Notes: generated from the sequence alone by a model not told the origin. 64,000 bases of DNA from Tenggerimyces sp963762635 (GCA_963762635.1 CAVXLQ010000004.1:186001-250000); one strand, 5' to 3'; shown: positions 26,001 to 35,603, counted from the first letter of the stretch. A program made the numbers and translations.

Positions 26001-26355
26001 GGCGACGGCGGCGGAGCGTGCCGCCGAGGCGAGTGCTCTGGCGGGACGGATCGGCTACCGGATCCTCGAGGGCAACGCCGAGGTCTCGCTCGCTTCCGCT
26101 TGCCTGCGGGCCGATCGTGGCGAGGACGCGCTCCTGGCGGCCGAGCGGGCCGGTGCCCTGCACGCCGCGACCGGTCACCGGCTCGGAGCGGTACGGGCAC
26201 TGCTGCTGCGAGGCTACGCACTGCGCCAGCTCGGCCGGCACGGTGAGGCGGCCGACGACTGGCAACGGGCGTACGAGGTCGCCGGTGCGCTCGGTATCCC
26301 CGAGCAGGGCGAGGCGCTCGCGCTGATGCGGTCGGAGCCGACGACGTCGGGCTAA
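23077..26355 (+). CDS. AfsR/SARP-type regulator with BTAD, NB-ARC and TPR domains (copy 1)
   Basis: 1092 residues. Residues 1-95 are an OmpR-like winged helix (RFRILGPLEVEDDDGRL, VVSSDRLVEHVWGGDSP). Residues about 95-245 are the BTAD bacterial activation domain. Residues about 280-560 are an NB-ARC ATPase with Walker A GTAGVGKTT near 306-314 and Walker B-like RLMIVLDNV. The rest is TPR repeats, about eight units. Such proteins activate secondary-metabolism or stress genes after nucleotide-dependent assembly. The ribosome site is strong (GGGGGAG). No biosynthetic cluster is adjacent, and copy 2 follows directly. Confidence 0.93.
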   Translation: MRFRILGPLEVEDDDGRLITIGGPQLRGLLGVLLLHPNRVVSSDRLVEHVWGGDSPTTARGLLQGRIAHLRRAIQQHDRQPLATRAPGYQLEVRPGERDLDTFDDLVRAASDDTEHQATRSERLDEALALWRGPVLDGVAMDGWRAELAHLEERRLDVLEQRVELDLALGRHAALVGELQTHTHQHPLRERLWGQLLVALAGAGRTADALAAYRELRRTFVDQLGTEPSPAVQQIHQRVLTGDIASAGVAPQTPKTARPTVGNQTIPAQLPAATGAFSGRAEAFAWLESLLAAGTGDGSTIGVLSGTAGVGKTTLAVRWAHRVRARFPDGQLYLNLRGYAVEPPVRVIDALAGFLQALGVPGEQIPTDVGAATARYQAAIAGRRLMIVLDNVRTAEQVRPLLPEGPDGGGCLVLVTSRGRLTGLVSREGARQLKLDVFEPAEANELLAKLLGPDRIAAEPEAAAELARQCAMLPLALRIAAANLCSASVASITHQVASLAADNRLDVLQTGDDQSAAVRGTFDLSYDTLDSSSRRLFRHLGLAPGADVTAGSAAALAGIDEGRASALLERLANASLVEETTAGRYASHDLLRAYAKDRANDEETVSERRQAIERLLAWYLDVVDGAARALYPQLLRLHEGTAFEHADRVEAWRWLDSERAALIAAVERAYELELYEPAWLLADSLRGYFYLRRMVVDWLKVAELGLAAAEAAGSPIGRAAGHASIGLAQLCANNYWQALSHQRTALDLYEQANWQVGKAHALTNLAVVQQELGELERAVERHEQALAINTESGAGHAATMNLYNLGQLNTLRGRLDEAVEWLETASRRPSDVNSIRNRALGANRLGDAFRYLGRFDDALNALADSLALWGELDNHHGQGIAHGSTAAVHCDIGDLDAAYDHAKRALTLLGGVGDRGTEAFARNRLGEVLRRLGRTDEALHLHERAVRLARDISARFHEADSLICLADALREHGDPATAAERAAEASALAGRIGYRILEGNAEVSLASACLRADRGEDALLAAERAGALHAATGHRLGAVRALLLRGYALRQLGRHGEAADDWQRAYEVAGALGIPEQGEALALMRSEPTTSG

Positions 26356-26386
26356 GCTTGAGGCTGGCTCTGGTCAGGGGGTGGCC

Positions 26387-29300
26387 GTGCGGTTTCGGAT
26401 TCTCGGGCCGCTCGAGGTTTTCGACAACGAGCGGCAGGTGTCGATCGGAGGACCGCAGCAACGAGGACTGCTCGCGGTGCTATTGCTCAACGCCAACCGT
26501 GTCGTGTCCGCGGAACGCCTGGTCGAGTACCTGTGGGGTGAGCAACCACCGCAAACCGCCCGTGGCCTCTTGCAGGGTTGTGTTGCCGGGCTTCGTCGCG
26601 TGCTCAAGACGACGGATGCGTTCGGCACCCGCCAGCCACTGGTCAGCAGGGCGCCCGGCTACCTGATCGACGTCCGGGTGGGCGAGCTCGACCTTGCCAG
26701 CTTCGAAGAACTGGTCGCGAAGGCTTCGGCCGTCGCCGCCGATTCCGTTGTGGGGTTAAAAGAACGCTCGGCGCTGCTGACTCAGGCGCTGGACCTGTGG
26801 CGCGGGCCGGTCGTCGACGGCATCAACCTCGACCCGGTACGAGTCGAGGCCGCGCACCTGGAGGAGCGCCGGCTCGCGGCGTTGGAGGAACGCATCGAGG
26901 TCGAGCTGCGCCTCGACCGCCAGGTCGCGTTGATCGGCGAGTTGCGCGGCCACGTACGTACCTATCCGCTGCGCGAACGCTTCTGGGCCCTGCTGATCCG
27001 GGCGCTCGCCGGCGCCGGCAGGCAGGCCGACGCGCTGGCCGCGTACGCCGAGCTGCGCGCGAACCTCGTCGACGAGCTCGGCATGGAGCCGTCCGCCACG
27101 GTGCAGGAGCTGCACCGCCAGATCGTGGCCGGGCCGCCGCCGACCGCTCGGTCGCGCCGGGACGAGCAGCCGCGCGGCACCGTCCCCGCCCAGCTGCCGG
27201 CGCAGACGAGCGCGTTCACCGGTCGGTCGGATGCCCTGCGTACGTTGGACGGACTGCTGTCCGATGCCGACGACGGGGTCGCGATCGGCGTGATCTCCGG
27301 GACACCCGGTGTCGGGAAGACCACGCTCGCCGTGCACTGGGCGCATCGCGTCCGCGACCGCTTCCAGGACGGTCAGCTGTACGTGAACCTGCGCGGGTTC
27401 GAGACCGCGCCGCCGGTGCGGCCGATCGACGCGCTCGCCGGATTCCTCCGGGCGCTCGGGGTGCGTCCCGACCAGGTGCCGGTCGACGTGGACCAAGCCT
27501 CGGCGCTCTACCGTTCCATGCTTGCCGGTAAGCGGGTTCTCGTCGTTCTCGACAACGCCCGTAGTGCGGAACAGGCCCGACCGCTCCTCCCTGGCAACCC
27601 GGGCTGTGCGGTGATCGTCACCAGCCGGCAACGGCTCGGTGGCCTGATCGCTCGTGAGGGTGGGCAGTTGGTGCCGCTGGACGTGCTGAGCGAGCTCGAG
27701 GCTCAGGAGTTGTTGGCCGAGCTGCTCGGGTCAGAGCGGACGGCCGGCGAGGCCTCGTCGGCGGCCGAGCTCGTCCGGCTCTGCGCGAACCTGCCGTTGG
27801 CGCTGCGCATCTCCGCTGCCGGCCTTGCCGTTCATCCCGAGCAGAGCATCGCGTCGTACGTCGACCATCTGCAGGAGAGCGGGCAGCTGGACGCGCTGCG
27901 GCTCGGCGACGACGAGGACGTGGCGGTCCGCGGCGCATTCGATCTGTCGTACGAAGGGCTGGATCCGCAAGCTCGCAAGCTGTTCCGGCTCCTCGGCCTG
28001 GTCCCTGGACCGGACGTCACACTCGATGCTGCCGCCGCGCTGCTCGGCAGCGATCCTGCCGAGGCTCGGGCTTTGCTGAAGCAGCTCGCCGCGGCACATC
28101 TGGTCGGCGAGGTCGGCCTCGGTCGCTACTCGTTCCACGACCTGTTGCGCCTGTACGCCGAGGATCGTGCGGTCGCGGAGGACACCGACTCGCAACGAGC
28201 GTTTGCGGTCGACCGGCTCTACGGCTGGTATCTCGACGCGGTCGGCGCGGCCGCCAGTCTGTTGTATCCGTTGGTGCTTCGGCTGCAGGTACGGGAGTCG
28301 CCACGCTCGACGCACGCCGACGCCGCGGCGGCGTTGAGCTGGCTGGACGCCGAACGTACGAACCTGGTGGCGGCGGTCGTGCACGCCGCCGCCCGCGGCG
28401 TACGGCCCGCGTCGGCCTGGCTGCTCGCGGACGCCGTCCGCGGGTACTTCTGGCTGCGGCGGCACAGCGTCGACTGGCTCGCGGTCGCGCAAGCCGCGCA
28501 GGACCTCGCGGAGGAGGCCGGCGACTTCCACGCTCAGGCCGCGGCGCACTTCAGCCTCGGCATGGCGTACCTGTCGCTGAACCAGTACGCCGACGCGATC
28601 GAGCATCAGCAACGTGCGTTCAGCCTCAGCCGCAAGGCGAACTGGCAAGCAGGACAGGTGAACGCGCTCACCAACCTCGGCCTCGTCCACTTCGAGCGCG
28701 GCGACCTCGAGCTGGCCGCGGCGCATCACGTTCAGGCGCTGTCGATCAACCGGCGGCTGGGATCGATCCGTGGTGAGGGCTTCAACCTCAAAAACCTCGG
28801 CCACATCGCGCTCGTGCGCGGCGAGCTGGCGGAGGCGCGGGAGCATCTCGAGCAGGCGTTGCGACATCACGACAAGATCGACGACCTGCACGGGCGCGCG
28901 GCCGACCACACCCACCTCGGCGAGCTGCACCACCTGCTGGGCTCGCTCGGCGAGGCGCGGTCCGCGCTCACCGAGGCGGTCGACCTCAACCGGCAGGTCG
29001 GAAACGTCAACGGAGAAGGCCGTGCGCTCGGCCTGATGGCCCTGTTGGAGTCCGACCTCGGCGCGCACGAGGTCGCGCTCGACCATGCCGAGCGGGCGGT
29101 CGCGCTGGTCAAGGGGACGAGTGATCGCTACACCGAGGCTGGTGTGCTCAACGTTCTCGGCACCGTTCGGCTGCGGATGGACGCCTCGCGGCTGGCGCTC
29201 GGCCAGCACCTGTCGGCGCGGCACCTCGCGGCCGAGACGTCGGCCCGCTACCCGGAAACGGTAAGCCAGCTTGGCCTCGCGATCGCGTACCAGCGGCTCG

Positions 29301-29647
29301 GCGATCTCAAGGAGGGGCTCGCGCACGGCCTGCAGGCCACGACGAGCGCGCACCACTTCGGCTTCGGCATCCTCGAGGGCGACGCCCACCTCGCCCTGTG
29401 TGAGATCCGGCTCGAGGCCGGCGAACACTCGCACGCGATCGCCCACGGCGAGCTGGCGCTGCGGCAGCATCTGGGAACGGGCTACCGCATCGGCCAGATC
29501 CGCGCCCTGATCGTCCTCGGCCGGGCCCTCCGCCAATCCGGCGACCGCATCGCCGCCGCCGAGCGCTGGCGGGAGGCCCAGACCCGGTGCGAGGGCCTCG
29601 ACCTCCCCGAGCAGCGGATCCTCCGCGATCTGATGGCAGCTCCCTGA
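26387..29647 (+). CDS. AfsR/SARP-type regulator with BTAD, NB-ARC and TPR domains (copy 2)
   Basis: 1086 residues with the same domain order as copy 1: winged helix (RFRILGPLEVFDNERQVSIGGPQ), BTAD, NB-ARC with Walker A GTPGVGKTT near residue 306, and C-terminal TPRs (ALSINRRLGSIRGEGFNLKNLGHIAL). GTG 26387 aligns with the start of copy 1 and is spaced five bases from AGGGGG. GTG 26381 is the alternative. The two genes are 31 bases apart and clearly paralogous along their full length, so they stem from a tandem duplication and may form mixed complexes. The stop overlaps the next gene (TGATG). Confidence 0.93.
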   Translation: MRFRILGPLEVFDNERQVSIGGPQQRGLLAVLLLNANRVVSAERLVEYLWGEQPPQTARGLLQGCVAGLRRVLKTTDAFGTRQPLVSRAPGYLIDVRVGELDLASFEELVAKASAVAADSVVGLKERSALLTQALDLWRGPVVDGINLDPVRVEAAHLEERRLAALEERIEVELRLDRQVALIGELRGHVRTYPLRERFWALLIRALAGAGRQADALAAYAELRANLVDELGMEPSATVQELHRQIVAGPPPTARSRRDEQPRGTVPAQLPAQTSAFTGRSDALRTLDGLLSDADDGVAIGVISGTPGVGKTTLAVHWAHRVRDRFQDGQLYVNLRGFETAPPVRPIDALAGFLRALGVRPDQVPVDVDQASALYRSMLAGKRVLVVLDNARSAEQARPLLPGNPGCAVIVTSRQRLGGLIAREGGQLVPLDVLSELEAQELLAELLGSERTAGEASSAAELVRLCANLPLALRISAAGLAVHPEQSIASYVDHLQESGQLDALRLGDDEDVAVRGAFDLSYEGLDPQARKLFRLLGLVPGPDVTLDAAAALLGSDPAEARALLKQLAAAHLVGEVGLGRYSFHDLLRLYAEDRAVAEDTDSQRAFAVDRLYGWYLDAVGAAASLLYPLVLRLQVRESPRSTHADAAAALSWLDAERTNLVAAVVHAAARGVRPASAWLLADAVRGYFWLRRHSVDWLAVAQAAQDLAEEAGDFHAQAAAHFSLGMAYLSLNQYADAIEHQQRAFSLSRKANWQAGQVNALTNLGLVHFERGDLELAAAHHVQALSINRRLGSIRGEGFNLKNLGHIALVRGELAEAREHLEQALRHHDKIDDLHGRAADHTHLGELHHLLGSLGEARSALTEAVDLNRQVGNVNGEGRALGLMALLESDLGAHEVALDHAERAVALVKGTSDRYTEAGVLNVLGTVRLRMDASRLALGQHLSARHLAAETSARYPETVSQLGLAIAYQRLGDLKEGLAHGLQATTSAHHFGFGILEGDAHLALCEIRLEAGEHSHAIAHGELALRQHLGTGYRIGQIRALIVLGRALRQSGDRIAAAERWREAQTRCEGLDLPEQRILRDLMAAP

Positions 29648-30534
29648 TGCCCGGCGACCTCCTCGGGTTTGCGGCAGCGATTGCCGCGAGCGTGCCCGGC
29701 GCCTCGGTGTGCCAGGTACGCCGGATCGGTGGTGGCGCGGTTGCCGAGACGTTTGCGGTCGACACCACCGACGGGGCTGTCGTCGTCAAGCGCTACCCGC
29801 GTCGGCGCACCGAAGTGGTCCGGTTCGAGTGGGAACGGCTCAGCTTCGTGCAGCGGGTGGACGCTCCGGTGCCGCAGCCGCTCGCCCTCGATGCCGAGGG
29901 CCGGTGGTTCGGCATGCCAGCACTCGCCATGACCGGGCTCGCCGGGCGCCCGAACGTCCTTCCTCGCGACGTCGATGGGTGGCTCGAGCAGCTCGCGTCC
30001 GCACTCGCGGCCATCCACGCCACCGACCCCACCGGCGCCAGTGGCCCGCTCGTGCGTCCGTCGGCGGTCGAGACCTGGCGGTCGCCGAAGCTACGACGTC
30101 CGAGCGCGTTGGTCGACCGAACGGTCGCGGCGATCCAGCGCCATCTCCCTAGCGTGTCCTGGCAGCCGATCCTGATTCACGGCGACTTCCACCCCGGCCA
30201 AACGTTGTGGTGTGACGGCCGGCTCACCGGCATCGCGGACTGGAGCGAGTCCCGGCTCGGCCCCGGGGCGTACGACCTCGCCTACTGCCGGGCCGACGTC
30301 GCTCTCCTTCTCGACCGCGCCGCCGCCGACCGCCTGACGCACCACTACGCCGCCCTCACCGGCACGACACCGGCGGACCTCCCGGGCTTCGACCTGATCT
30401 GCGGACTCCAGGCCCTCCGCAAAGGAGCACGCATGCTCAGCGCCTACCGGCAGCTGGGGCGCGCTGACACTTCTCGGCAGTTCGCGGAGCGGGCGACGGC
30501 GTTCCTCCACCACGCGCTCGCCGAGCTGGGTTAG
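29647..30534 (+). CDS. APH-fold (aminoglycoside-phosphotransferase-like) kinase
   Basis: 295 residues. It has an N-lobe lysine strand (GAVVVKRYPRR), a hinge AGRPNVLPRD and a catalytic loop LIHGDFHPGQTLW with H178, G179 and D180. The metal-binding block IADWSESRLGPGAYDLAYC has Asp198. The usual Asn of HGDxxxxN is Gln here, a change that should weaken Mg binding and may alter activity. The gene is coupled to AfsR copy 2 by a one-base overlap, so it may modify a small molecule or act within that regulatory unit. Antibiotic resistance is not implied. Confidence 0.82.
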   Translation: MPGDLLGFAAAIAASVPGASVCQVRRIGGGAVAETFAVDTTDGAVVVKRYPRRRTEVVRFEWERLSFVQRVDAPVPQPLALDAEGRWFGMPALAMTGLAGRPNVLPRDVDGWLEQLASALAAIHATDPTGASGPLVRPSAVETWRSPKLRRPSALVDRTVAAIQRHLPSVSWQPILIHGDFHPGQTLWCDGRLTGIADWSESRLGPGAYDLAYCRADVALLLDRAAADRLTHHYAALTGTTPADLPGFDLICGLQALRKGARMLSAYRQLGRADTSRQFAERATAFLHHALAELG

Positions 30535-30607
30535 GCCGCTGGGTCGCGCTCGGAGCAGCTGGTCTAGCGCAGGCAGCTAGCTGCCACGGTGGTGGCGGCG
30601 GAAAGTC

Positions 30608-30636
30608 TTGACGAAAATCGGTGCGCGGGATAACGA
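30608..30636 (+). promoter_or_regulatory. Sigma-70-like promoter for the M15-like protein
   Basis: TTGACG (30608-30613), a 17-base spacer and TAACGA (30631-30636) lie about 75 bases ahead of ATG 30712. This is one of the better consensus-like promoters in the window. Confidence 0.6.
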
Positions 30637-30711
30637 TTTCTGGCGGATCTAGTTCAACGTTGGACCGGCACCATTCCCGCATGGACCTTGCGATGCCCAG
30701 GAGGGGGACGC

Positions 30712-32173
30712 ATGTCCAAAATCACCCAGTTCCAGCCTGACTCGACCCGCCCACCCGCACCTTCACGCCGCGCGGTGGTGGGTGGGGCGCTCGCGGCACT
30801 GACCGCCCTCGCCACGGGGGCGGAGATCTTCCGGGGCGGCCCCGCCTACGCAGCCCCGCCGCCCGCGCCGAGCTTCTGCGCTCAGGTCGACGGCTACCAG
30901 CCATACGTCGGCCAGAGCCTGTGCTTCGGCACGCCGCAAGCCGGCGTCGTCGACATCCGTGACCTGCTGCGCGCCCAGTACGGTCGCGCGGACCTCGGCA
31001 TCGTGCGCGCCTGCGGTAGCGGTGGGCAGAGCGAGCACAAGGAGGGCCGCGCGCTCGACTATCCGTTCAACGTCAACAACGCCGGCGAACGCGCGCAGGC
31101 CGACGAGCTGCTCGCCTGGCTGCTCGCCAACGGCCACGAGCTCGCGCGCCGCATGGGCATCATGTACATGATCTGGAACCGCCGGATCTGGTACGCGTAC
31201 AACAACCCGAGCACCTGGCACGCGTACAGCGGCCCCAACCCGCACACCGACCACATCCACTTCAGCTTCGGCTGGCCCGGGGCCGCACTGGTTCTGGGAT
31301 CCGAATTCCCAAGTGAACTTGGTCGAATGGGGTCGGCAAGGGTTCCAGGGACAGCCGAACGGGTTCGCCTATCACGATCAGCAGCACGTCTTCGCGCGCT
31401 CGCCGAACAACACGTTGGCGCACTGGTGGACACCTCAGGGCGGCGTCGCCTACGCCGACTGGGGCGGCGAATGCCTGAGCAACCCCATCTCCTACTGGTG
31501 GCGACCGTACGACCAACAGCACATCTTCGCCAAGGGGCTCAACAACTCGCTGTACCACTGGTTCTGGGATCCCGGCGACCAGCAGGTGCACCGGGTCGAG
31601 TGGGGCCGCCAAGGCTTCCAGGGCAACCCGGCCGGTCTCACCTGGCACGACCAGCAGCACGTCTTCGCCCGTTCGCCGAACAACACGCTCGCGCACTGGT
31701 GGTGGACCCCGCAAGGCGGAGTCGCGTACGCCGACTGGGGCGGCTCCTGCCTGTCCGACCCGATGGCGTACGTCTGGTCGCCCTACAGCCAGCAGCACAT
31801 CTTCGCCAAGGGCGAGGGTGGTGCGATGTACCACTGGTTCTGGGATCCCTCGAACGGCCAGGTCCAGCGGGTCGAATGGGGTCGGCAAGGCTTCCAGGGC
31901 AACCCGAGCGGCTACGCGTACCACGACCAGCAACACGTCATCGCGAGGTCGCCGAACAACACGTTGGCGCACTGGTGGTGGACGCCGCAGGGCGGCGTCG
32001 CGTACGCCGACTGGGGCGGCCAGTGCTACAGCGACCCCGCGTCGTTCGTGTTCGGGCCCTACAACCAGCAACACATCTTCGCCAAGGCCGCGAACGGTGA
32101 GCTGTTCCACTGGTTCTGGGATCCCGGCACGATGCAGGTGTCCGCCGGCAGCTGGGGCGGCCAGATCGCCTAG
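30712..32173 (+). pseudogene. Tat-exported M15-like peptidase with four-unit repeat C-terminus, frameshifted at the junction
   Basis: From ATG 30712 (after GGAGGGGGACG) the protein has a twin-arginine signal (SRRAVVGGALAALTALA, ending PAYA) and a domain with SEHKEGRALDYPFN and PHTDHIHFSF. These are the SxHxxGxAxD and HxxHxH zinc-site patterns of M15/ARB-07466-like peptidoglycan peptidases. Just after HFSFGWPGA the frame breaks at about 31280-31286, an excess of one base. The next frame carries HWFWDP-, WGRQGFQG- and HDQQHVFARSPNNTLAHWW-containing repeats to the stop at 32173. Repaired, it is a 486-residue extracellular enzyme with a lectin- or propeller-like binding module. An indel error or repeat-linked slippage are both possible. 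Confidence 0.75.
31286..32170 (+). repeat. In-gene tandem repeats of 92 codons (first unit 90)
   Basis: HWFWDP starts at 31286, 31556, 31832 and 32108, giving periods of 270, 276 and 276 bases. Three full units plus a partial fourth share HDQQHV-ARSPNNTLAHWW, TPQGGVAYADWGG and QQHIFAK. The first unit lacks one Trp codon of the WWW run. The Trp- and Gly-rich units fit blades of a PLL/tectonin-like beta-propeller, which usually binds glycans. Confidence 0.8.
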
Positions 32174-32204
32174 GTACGACGAACGCCGCGCGGTTGGCCA
32201 ACGG

Positions 32205-33890
32205 TCATGGGCCAACCACGCGGCCCTCGTTGAGGCGGACCAACGTCGGGAGGCGCTCGATCGTGGCCTCGCGGTGCGCGATCACGATCAGCACGCGGTC
32301 CGAACGGAGCCGGTCGAGCGCGATCTCGATCCTGGCCGCTGTCTCCGGGTCGATGTCGGCCGTCGCCTCGTCCAGGATCAGCACCGCGGGGTCGACGAGG
32401 GCGGCGCGGATGAGGCCGATCAGCTGGCGCTCGCCGGCGGACAGCGACTCGCCGCGCGAGCCGAGCTCCGTGTCCAGCCCGGAAGGCAGCCGCGAGACCC
32501 AGCTGTCCAGCTCGAGCGCCGAGACCGCGCGCGCGACGTCGGAGCGGCCCGGTTCGTCCGGCACCAGCGCGAGGTTGTCCGCCAACGTTCCGGCCACCAC
32601 GTGCACCTGCTGGGGAACGAGAACGATCCGGCGCCGCAGCACGTCGACCGGGATGTCTGTCACGTCGAGGCCAGCGAAGCGAACGGTCCCGCGGTCCGGC
32701 ACGTACAGCCCGGTGAGGATCTTCGCGAGCGTGCTCTTTCCCGAGCCCGTTCGCCCCGCAAGCCCGGTCCGCGTGCCCGGCGTGAAGCGGACCGAGATGT
32801 CGTGCAGGACCTCGACGTTCGGCACGTACGAGTAGCTGACGCCGTGAGCGACGAGCTCCCCGCGCGGAGGGACCGCCTCATCCTCGGCGCGAGCCGAAGG
32901 CAGGCCGGTGCGGGTGACGTTCAGCAGGTTCAGCAGCCGGGCCAGGTTGACGCGCGTGCTCTGCATCTGGCTCACCAACTCGACGACCTGGGTGAGCGAC
33001 TCGAACAGGTTCCGGCTCGCGAGGACGAACACGACGACCGTCCCGACCGTGATCTCGCCGCGGACCGCGAGCCAACCCGCGAACAGCAGCAGCGCCGCCA
33101 TCGTCAGGCCCTCGACCAGCGCGACGAGATGGAGCCGGTTCTCGACGCGGACAAGGTTCCTTACCGCGTTGAGGAACGAGTCCGAGTCCCGTTGCGCGCG
33201 CTTGATCCAGCTGTCCGTCGAGCCGGTCTGGAGCAGCATCTCCCGTGCCGCGAGGCCTTCGGTGAACGTCGCGACGACGGTGGCCTCGGCCGCGGCCTCG
33301 CTGCCGTACGCGTCGCCCGCGTCCTTGCTGAACCAGCGCGAGATCACCACCATCGGCACGGTGAAGACGCCGATCACGACGAGCGCGAGGATCGGCGAGT
33401 ACGTGCACAGCACGATCGCGGTCAGCACGCTCGTCGCCACCGCGCCCACCAGGTCGGGCAGATCCTGCCGGATGAAGCCGGCCATGTCGGTGATCTCGCC
33501 GGTCGTACGACGCAGCAGATCGCCGGACCGATGAGCCTCGATGAACCGCAGCGGCGCCGCCGCGAGGTGCCGGATCGCGCGCTCGCGCAGGTCGCGGACG
33601 AACCGTTCGCCCGCGCGGGTGAGAGCGATTTCCGCGTTGCGGAGCAGCAACATCCGCGCGACCACGAGTCCGGCGAACAAGCCGACGCCGACCCACAGCC
33701 GCTGCCCGTTCTTGTCGACGAGCGCGTCGGTCGCGAACCCGACCGCGGGCGCCATCATCACGACCGCGAACGTGGACACCAGGCTGAGCAGCACGGCCGC
33801 GGTGACGATGCCGCGATGCGCCCGCAGATACGGCCAAGCCGCGCGGAAGGTCCCCGCTCGTCGACGGCTTCGGCTCGAGCGTCTGGACAT
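32205..33890 (-). CDS. ABC exporter-fold half-transporter, IrtB-like
   Basis: 561 residues. Six membrane helices fall in about residues 20-310. The nucleotide-binding domain has Walker A GRTGSGKSTL, the Q-loop VPQQ, the signature LSAGERQLIGLIRAAL, Walker B AVLILDEATADID and the H-loop IAHREAT. It overlaps the upstream partner half by one base (TGATG), so the two form a heterodimer. Such pairs behind an iron box in actinobacteria are IrtAB-like: they have an exporter fold but import ferric siderophores. That reading rests on the iron box and the siderophore-binding neighbour. A drug-type exporter is the alternative. Confidence 0.88.
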   Translation of the reverse strand: MSRRSSRSRRRAGTFRAAWPYLRAHRGIVTAAVLLSLVSTFAVVMMAPAVGFATDALVDKNGQRLWVGVGLFAGLVVARMLLLRNAEIALTRAGERFVRDLRERAIRHLAAAPLRFIEAHRSGDLLRRTTGEITDMAGFIRQDLPDLVGAVATSVLTAIVLCTYSPILALVVIGVFTVPMVVISRWFSKDAGDAYGSEAAAEATVVATFTEGLAAREMLLQTGSTDSWIKRAQRDSDSFLNAVRNLVRVENRLHLVALVEGLTMAALLLFAGWLAVRGEITVGTVVVFVLASRNLFESLTQVVELVSQMQSTRVNLARLLNLLNVTRTGLPSARAEDEAVPPRGELVAHGVSYSYVPNVEVLHDISVRFTPGTRTGLAGRTGSGKSTLAKILTGLYVPDRGTVRFAGLDVTDIPVDVLRRRIVLVPQQVHVVAGTLADNLALVPDEPGRSDVARAVSALELDSWVSRLPSGLDTELGSRGESLSAGERQLIGLIRAALVDPAVLILDEATADIDPETAARIEIALDRLRSDRVLIVIAHREATIERLPTLVRLNEGRVVGP

Positions 33891-35562
33891 CAGGCATGCT
33901 GAGCCGCCTCCTCGCGGGCAGGGCCGACCTCGTCGGGAAGCGTCAACGTCACAAGACGATCCGCCACGTCAAGGACCGCTTGACGGTGGGTCGCGAACAC
34001 GATCGCTGTGTCGTGCGCATGGGCGCGGAGTCGTTCGAGGATCTTGCGTTCGGTGGTCACGTCGACCGCCGACGTCGCGTCGTCCAGCAACAGCACGTCG
34101 CACTTCTGCAGCAGGCTCCGCGCGAGCGCGAGCCGCTGCACCTGGCCTCCGGACAGCGTCGTACCGCGTTCGCCGACCTCGGTCTCGTACCCCTCGGGGA
34201 ACTCGGCGATGTCCTCGGCGATCGTCGTGATCTCGCACGCCCATTGGAGCTCCTCGTCGCTGAGCGTCCGACCGAGGCGGAGGTTGTCCGCGATCGTTCC
34301 GGACAACAGCAACGGGCGTTGGGGAACGAGTGTGATCCGTAGCCTCGCGGCGTCCGGCGTGACGGACGCGAGGTCGATCCCTGCGTACGTCGCCCGGCCC
34401 TCGGTCGGCCGCAGCGCCCGGGACAACACTCGGAGCAACGTCGACTTGCCCGAACCGGTCGGCCCCGTGACGGCGACGAGCTCGCCCGGTCCGGCGGAGA
34501 GGCTGACCGGGTCGAGGATGCGCCGCCCGTCCGTGGTGACCGAGACGCCGTGCGCCTCGATGCGGCCGCCGGCGGGACGTCGTCGACGGCGTCGGGCGCG
34601 AGTTCGGTGCGTAGGTTGAGGATCTCGACGATCCGGCCAGCCGACACGAGGGCCTGCGCCCGCTGGTCGAGCCGCTGGACCAGCACCGCGACGGCGATCG
34701 TCACCGTCGTCATCCAGGAGATGAACGCGACCAGACCACCGATCGTCATCGACCCGTTCAGTACCGCCATGCCACCGACGCCGACTCCGGCCGCGATCGC
34801 GAGGCGGGGGATCATCGGGACCTGCGACGCCCAGTTCGCCGCGATCCGCGCGGTGTTGTGGGTCTTGTCGGTCACGACCGCGCTGTGCTCGTCGTGCCGG
34901 CGTACGAGGGCGGTCTCGCCGCCGATGCCGCGGACGGCGACCGTCGCGGAGAGCAGTTCCTCGACCGCGTTCGCCCGTGCGCTGTGCGCGTTCGCCAGCT
35001 CGCCGGTCGCGACGCCGAACTGCTTCGGGTACACGAGGTTGAGCACGACGAGGAACGGGACCGCGGCGCCGGCGACCAGCAGCAGCACGGGCTCGAGCGT
35101 CCCGATCGCGGTGCCGACGAGCACGAACGTCGTGATCACCTGCGCCCAGAGCGACAACCCGTAGATCCAGAAGTGCAGCAGGTCAGCGTCGCGCGTCGCC
35201 CGCATGGACAGGTCACCGTGGCCGAACTTGTCCAGTGCCTGCGCGTCGAGCCGGAGCGCGTGGTCGAGGATGCGCATCCGCAGCTTGTTGCCGACGCTGT
35301 CCGCGGCGATCCGCATCGTGACGCCGCGGATGATCTCGCCGACCATGAGGACTACGCCGAAGCCGACGACGACCAGCGCCCAACGCAGCGTCGTCTGCCA
35401 ATCGCCTTGGGTGATGCCCTCGTCGAGCGCCTTGGCCACGCACCACGGGATCGCGATGTACGCCGTCTGCAGCGCGACCGAGGCGGCCAGACCGACCGCG
35501 ATCCGCCGCCCCTCCTGGCGCACGCACCAGCGCAGCAGCGCCTTGTTGTCTTGAGAGCTCAT
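33890..35562 (-). pseudogene. ABC exporter-fold half-transporter, IrtA-like partner, frameshifted
   Basis: The membrane domain (start ATG 35562, RWCVRQEGRRIAVGLAASVALQ) reads well to DDVPPA near residue 330. The ATPase domain then continues in another frame: Walker A GPTGSGKSTLLRVLSRAL, Q-loop VPQRP, signature LSGGQVQRLALARSLL, Walker B VLLLDDATSAVD, H-loop ATHRQA. The break lies at about 34563-34573 and is repaired by one extra G in a G/C run, giving 557 residues. Everything else is intact, so a sequencing indel is likely. It lacks the extra FAD siderophore-reductase domain of mycobacterial IrtA. The promoter carries the iron box. Confidence 0.82.
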
Positions 35563-35603
35563 CTCCCCGCCCAGATGCATCTACTACTTGCGCAAACGAT
35601 TCC

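Noticed and set aside
29647..30534. Antibiotic-resistance kinase
   Set aside because: The APH fold is broad, the catalytic loop deviates (Gln for Asn), and the operon context is regulatory. No evidence for a drug substrate.
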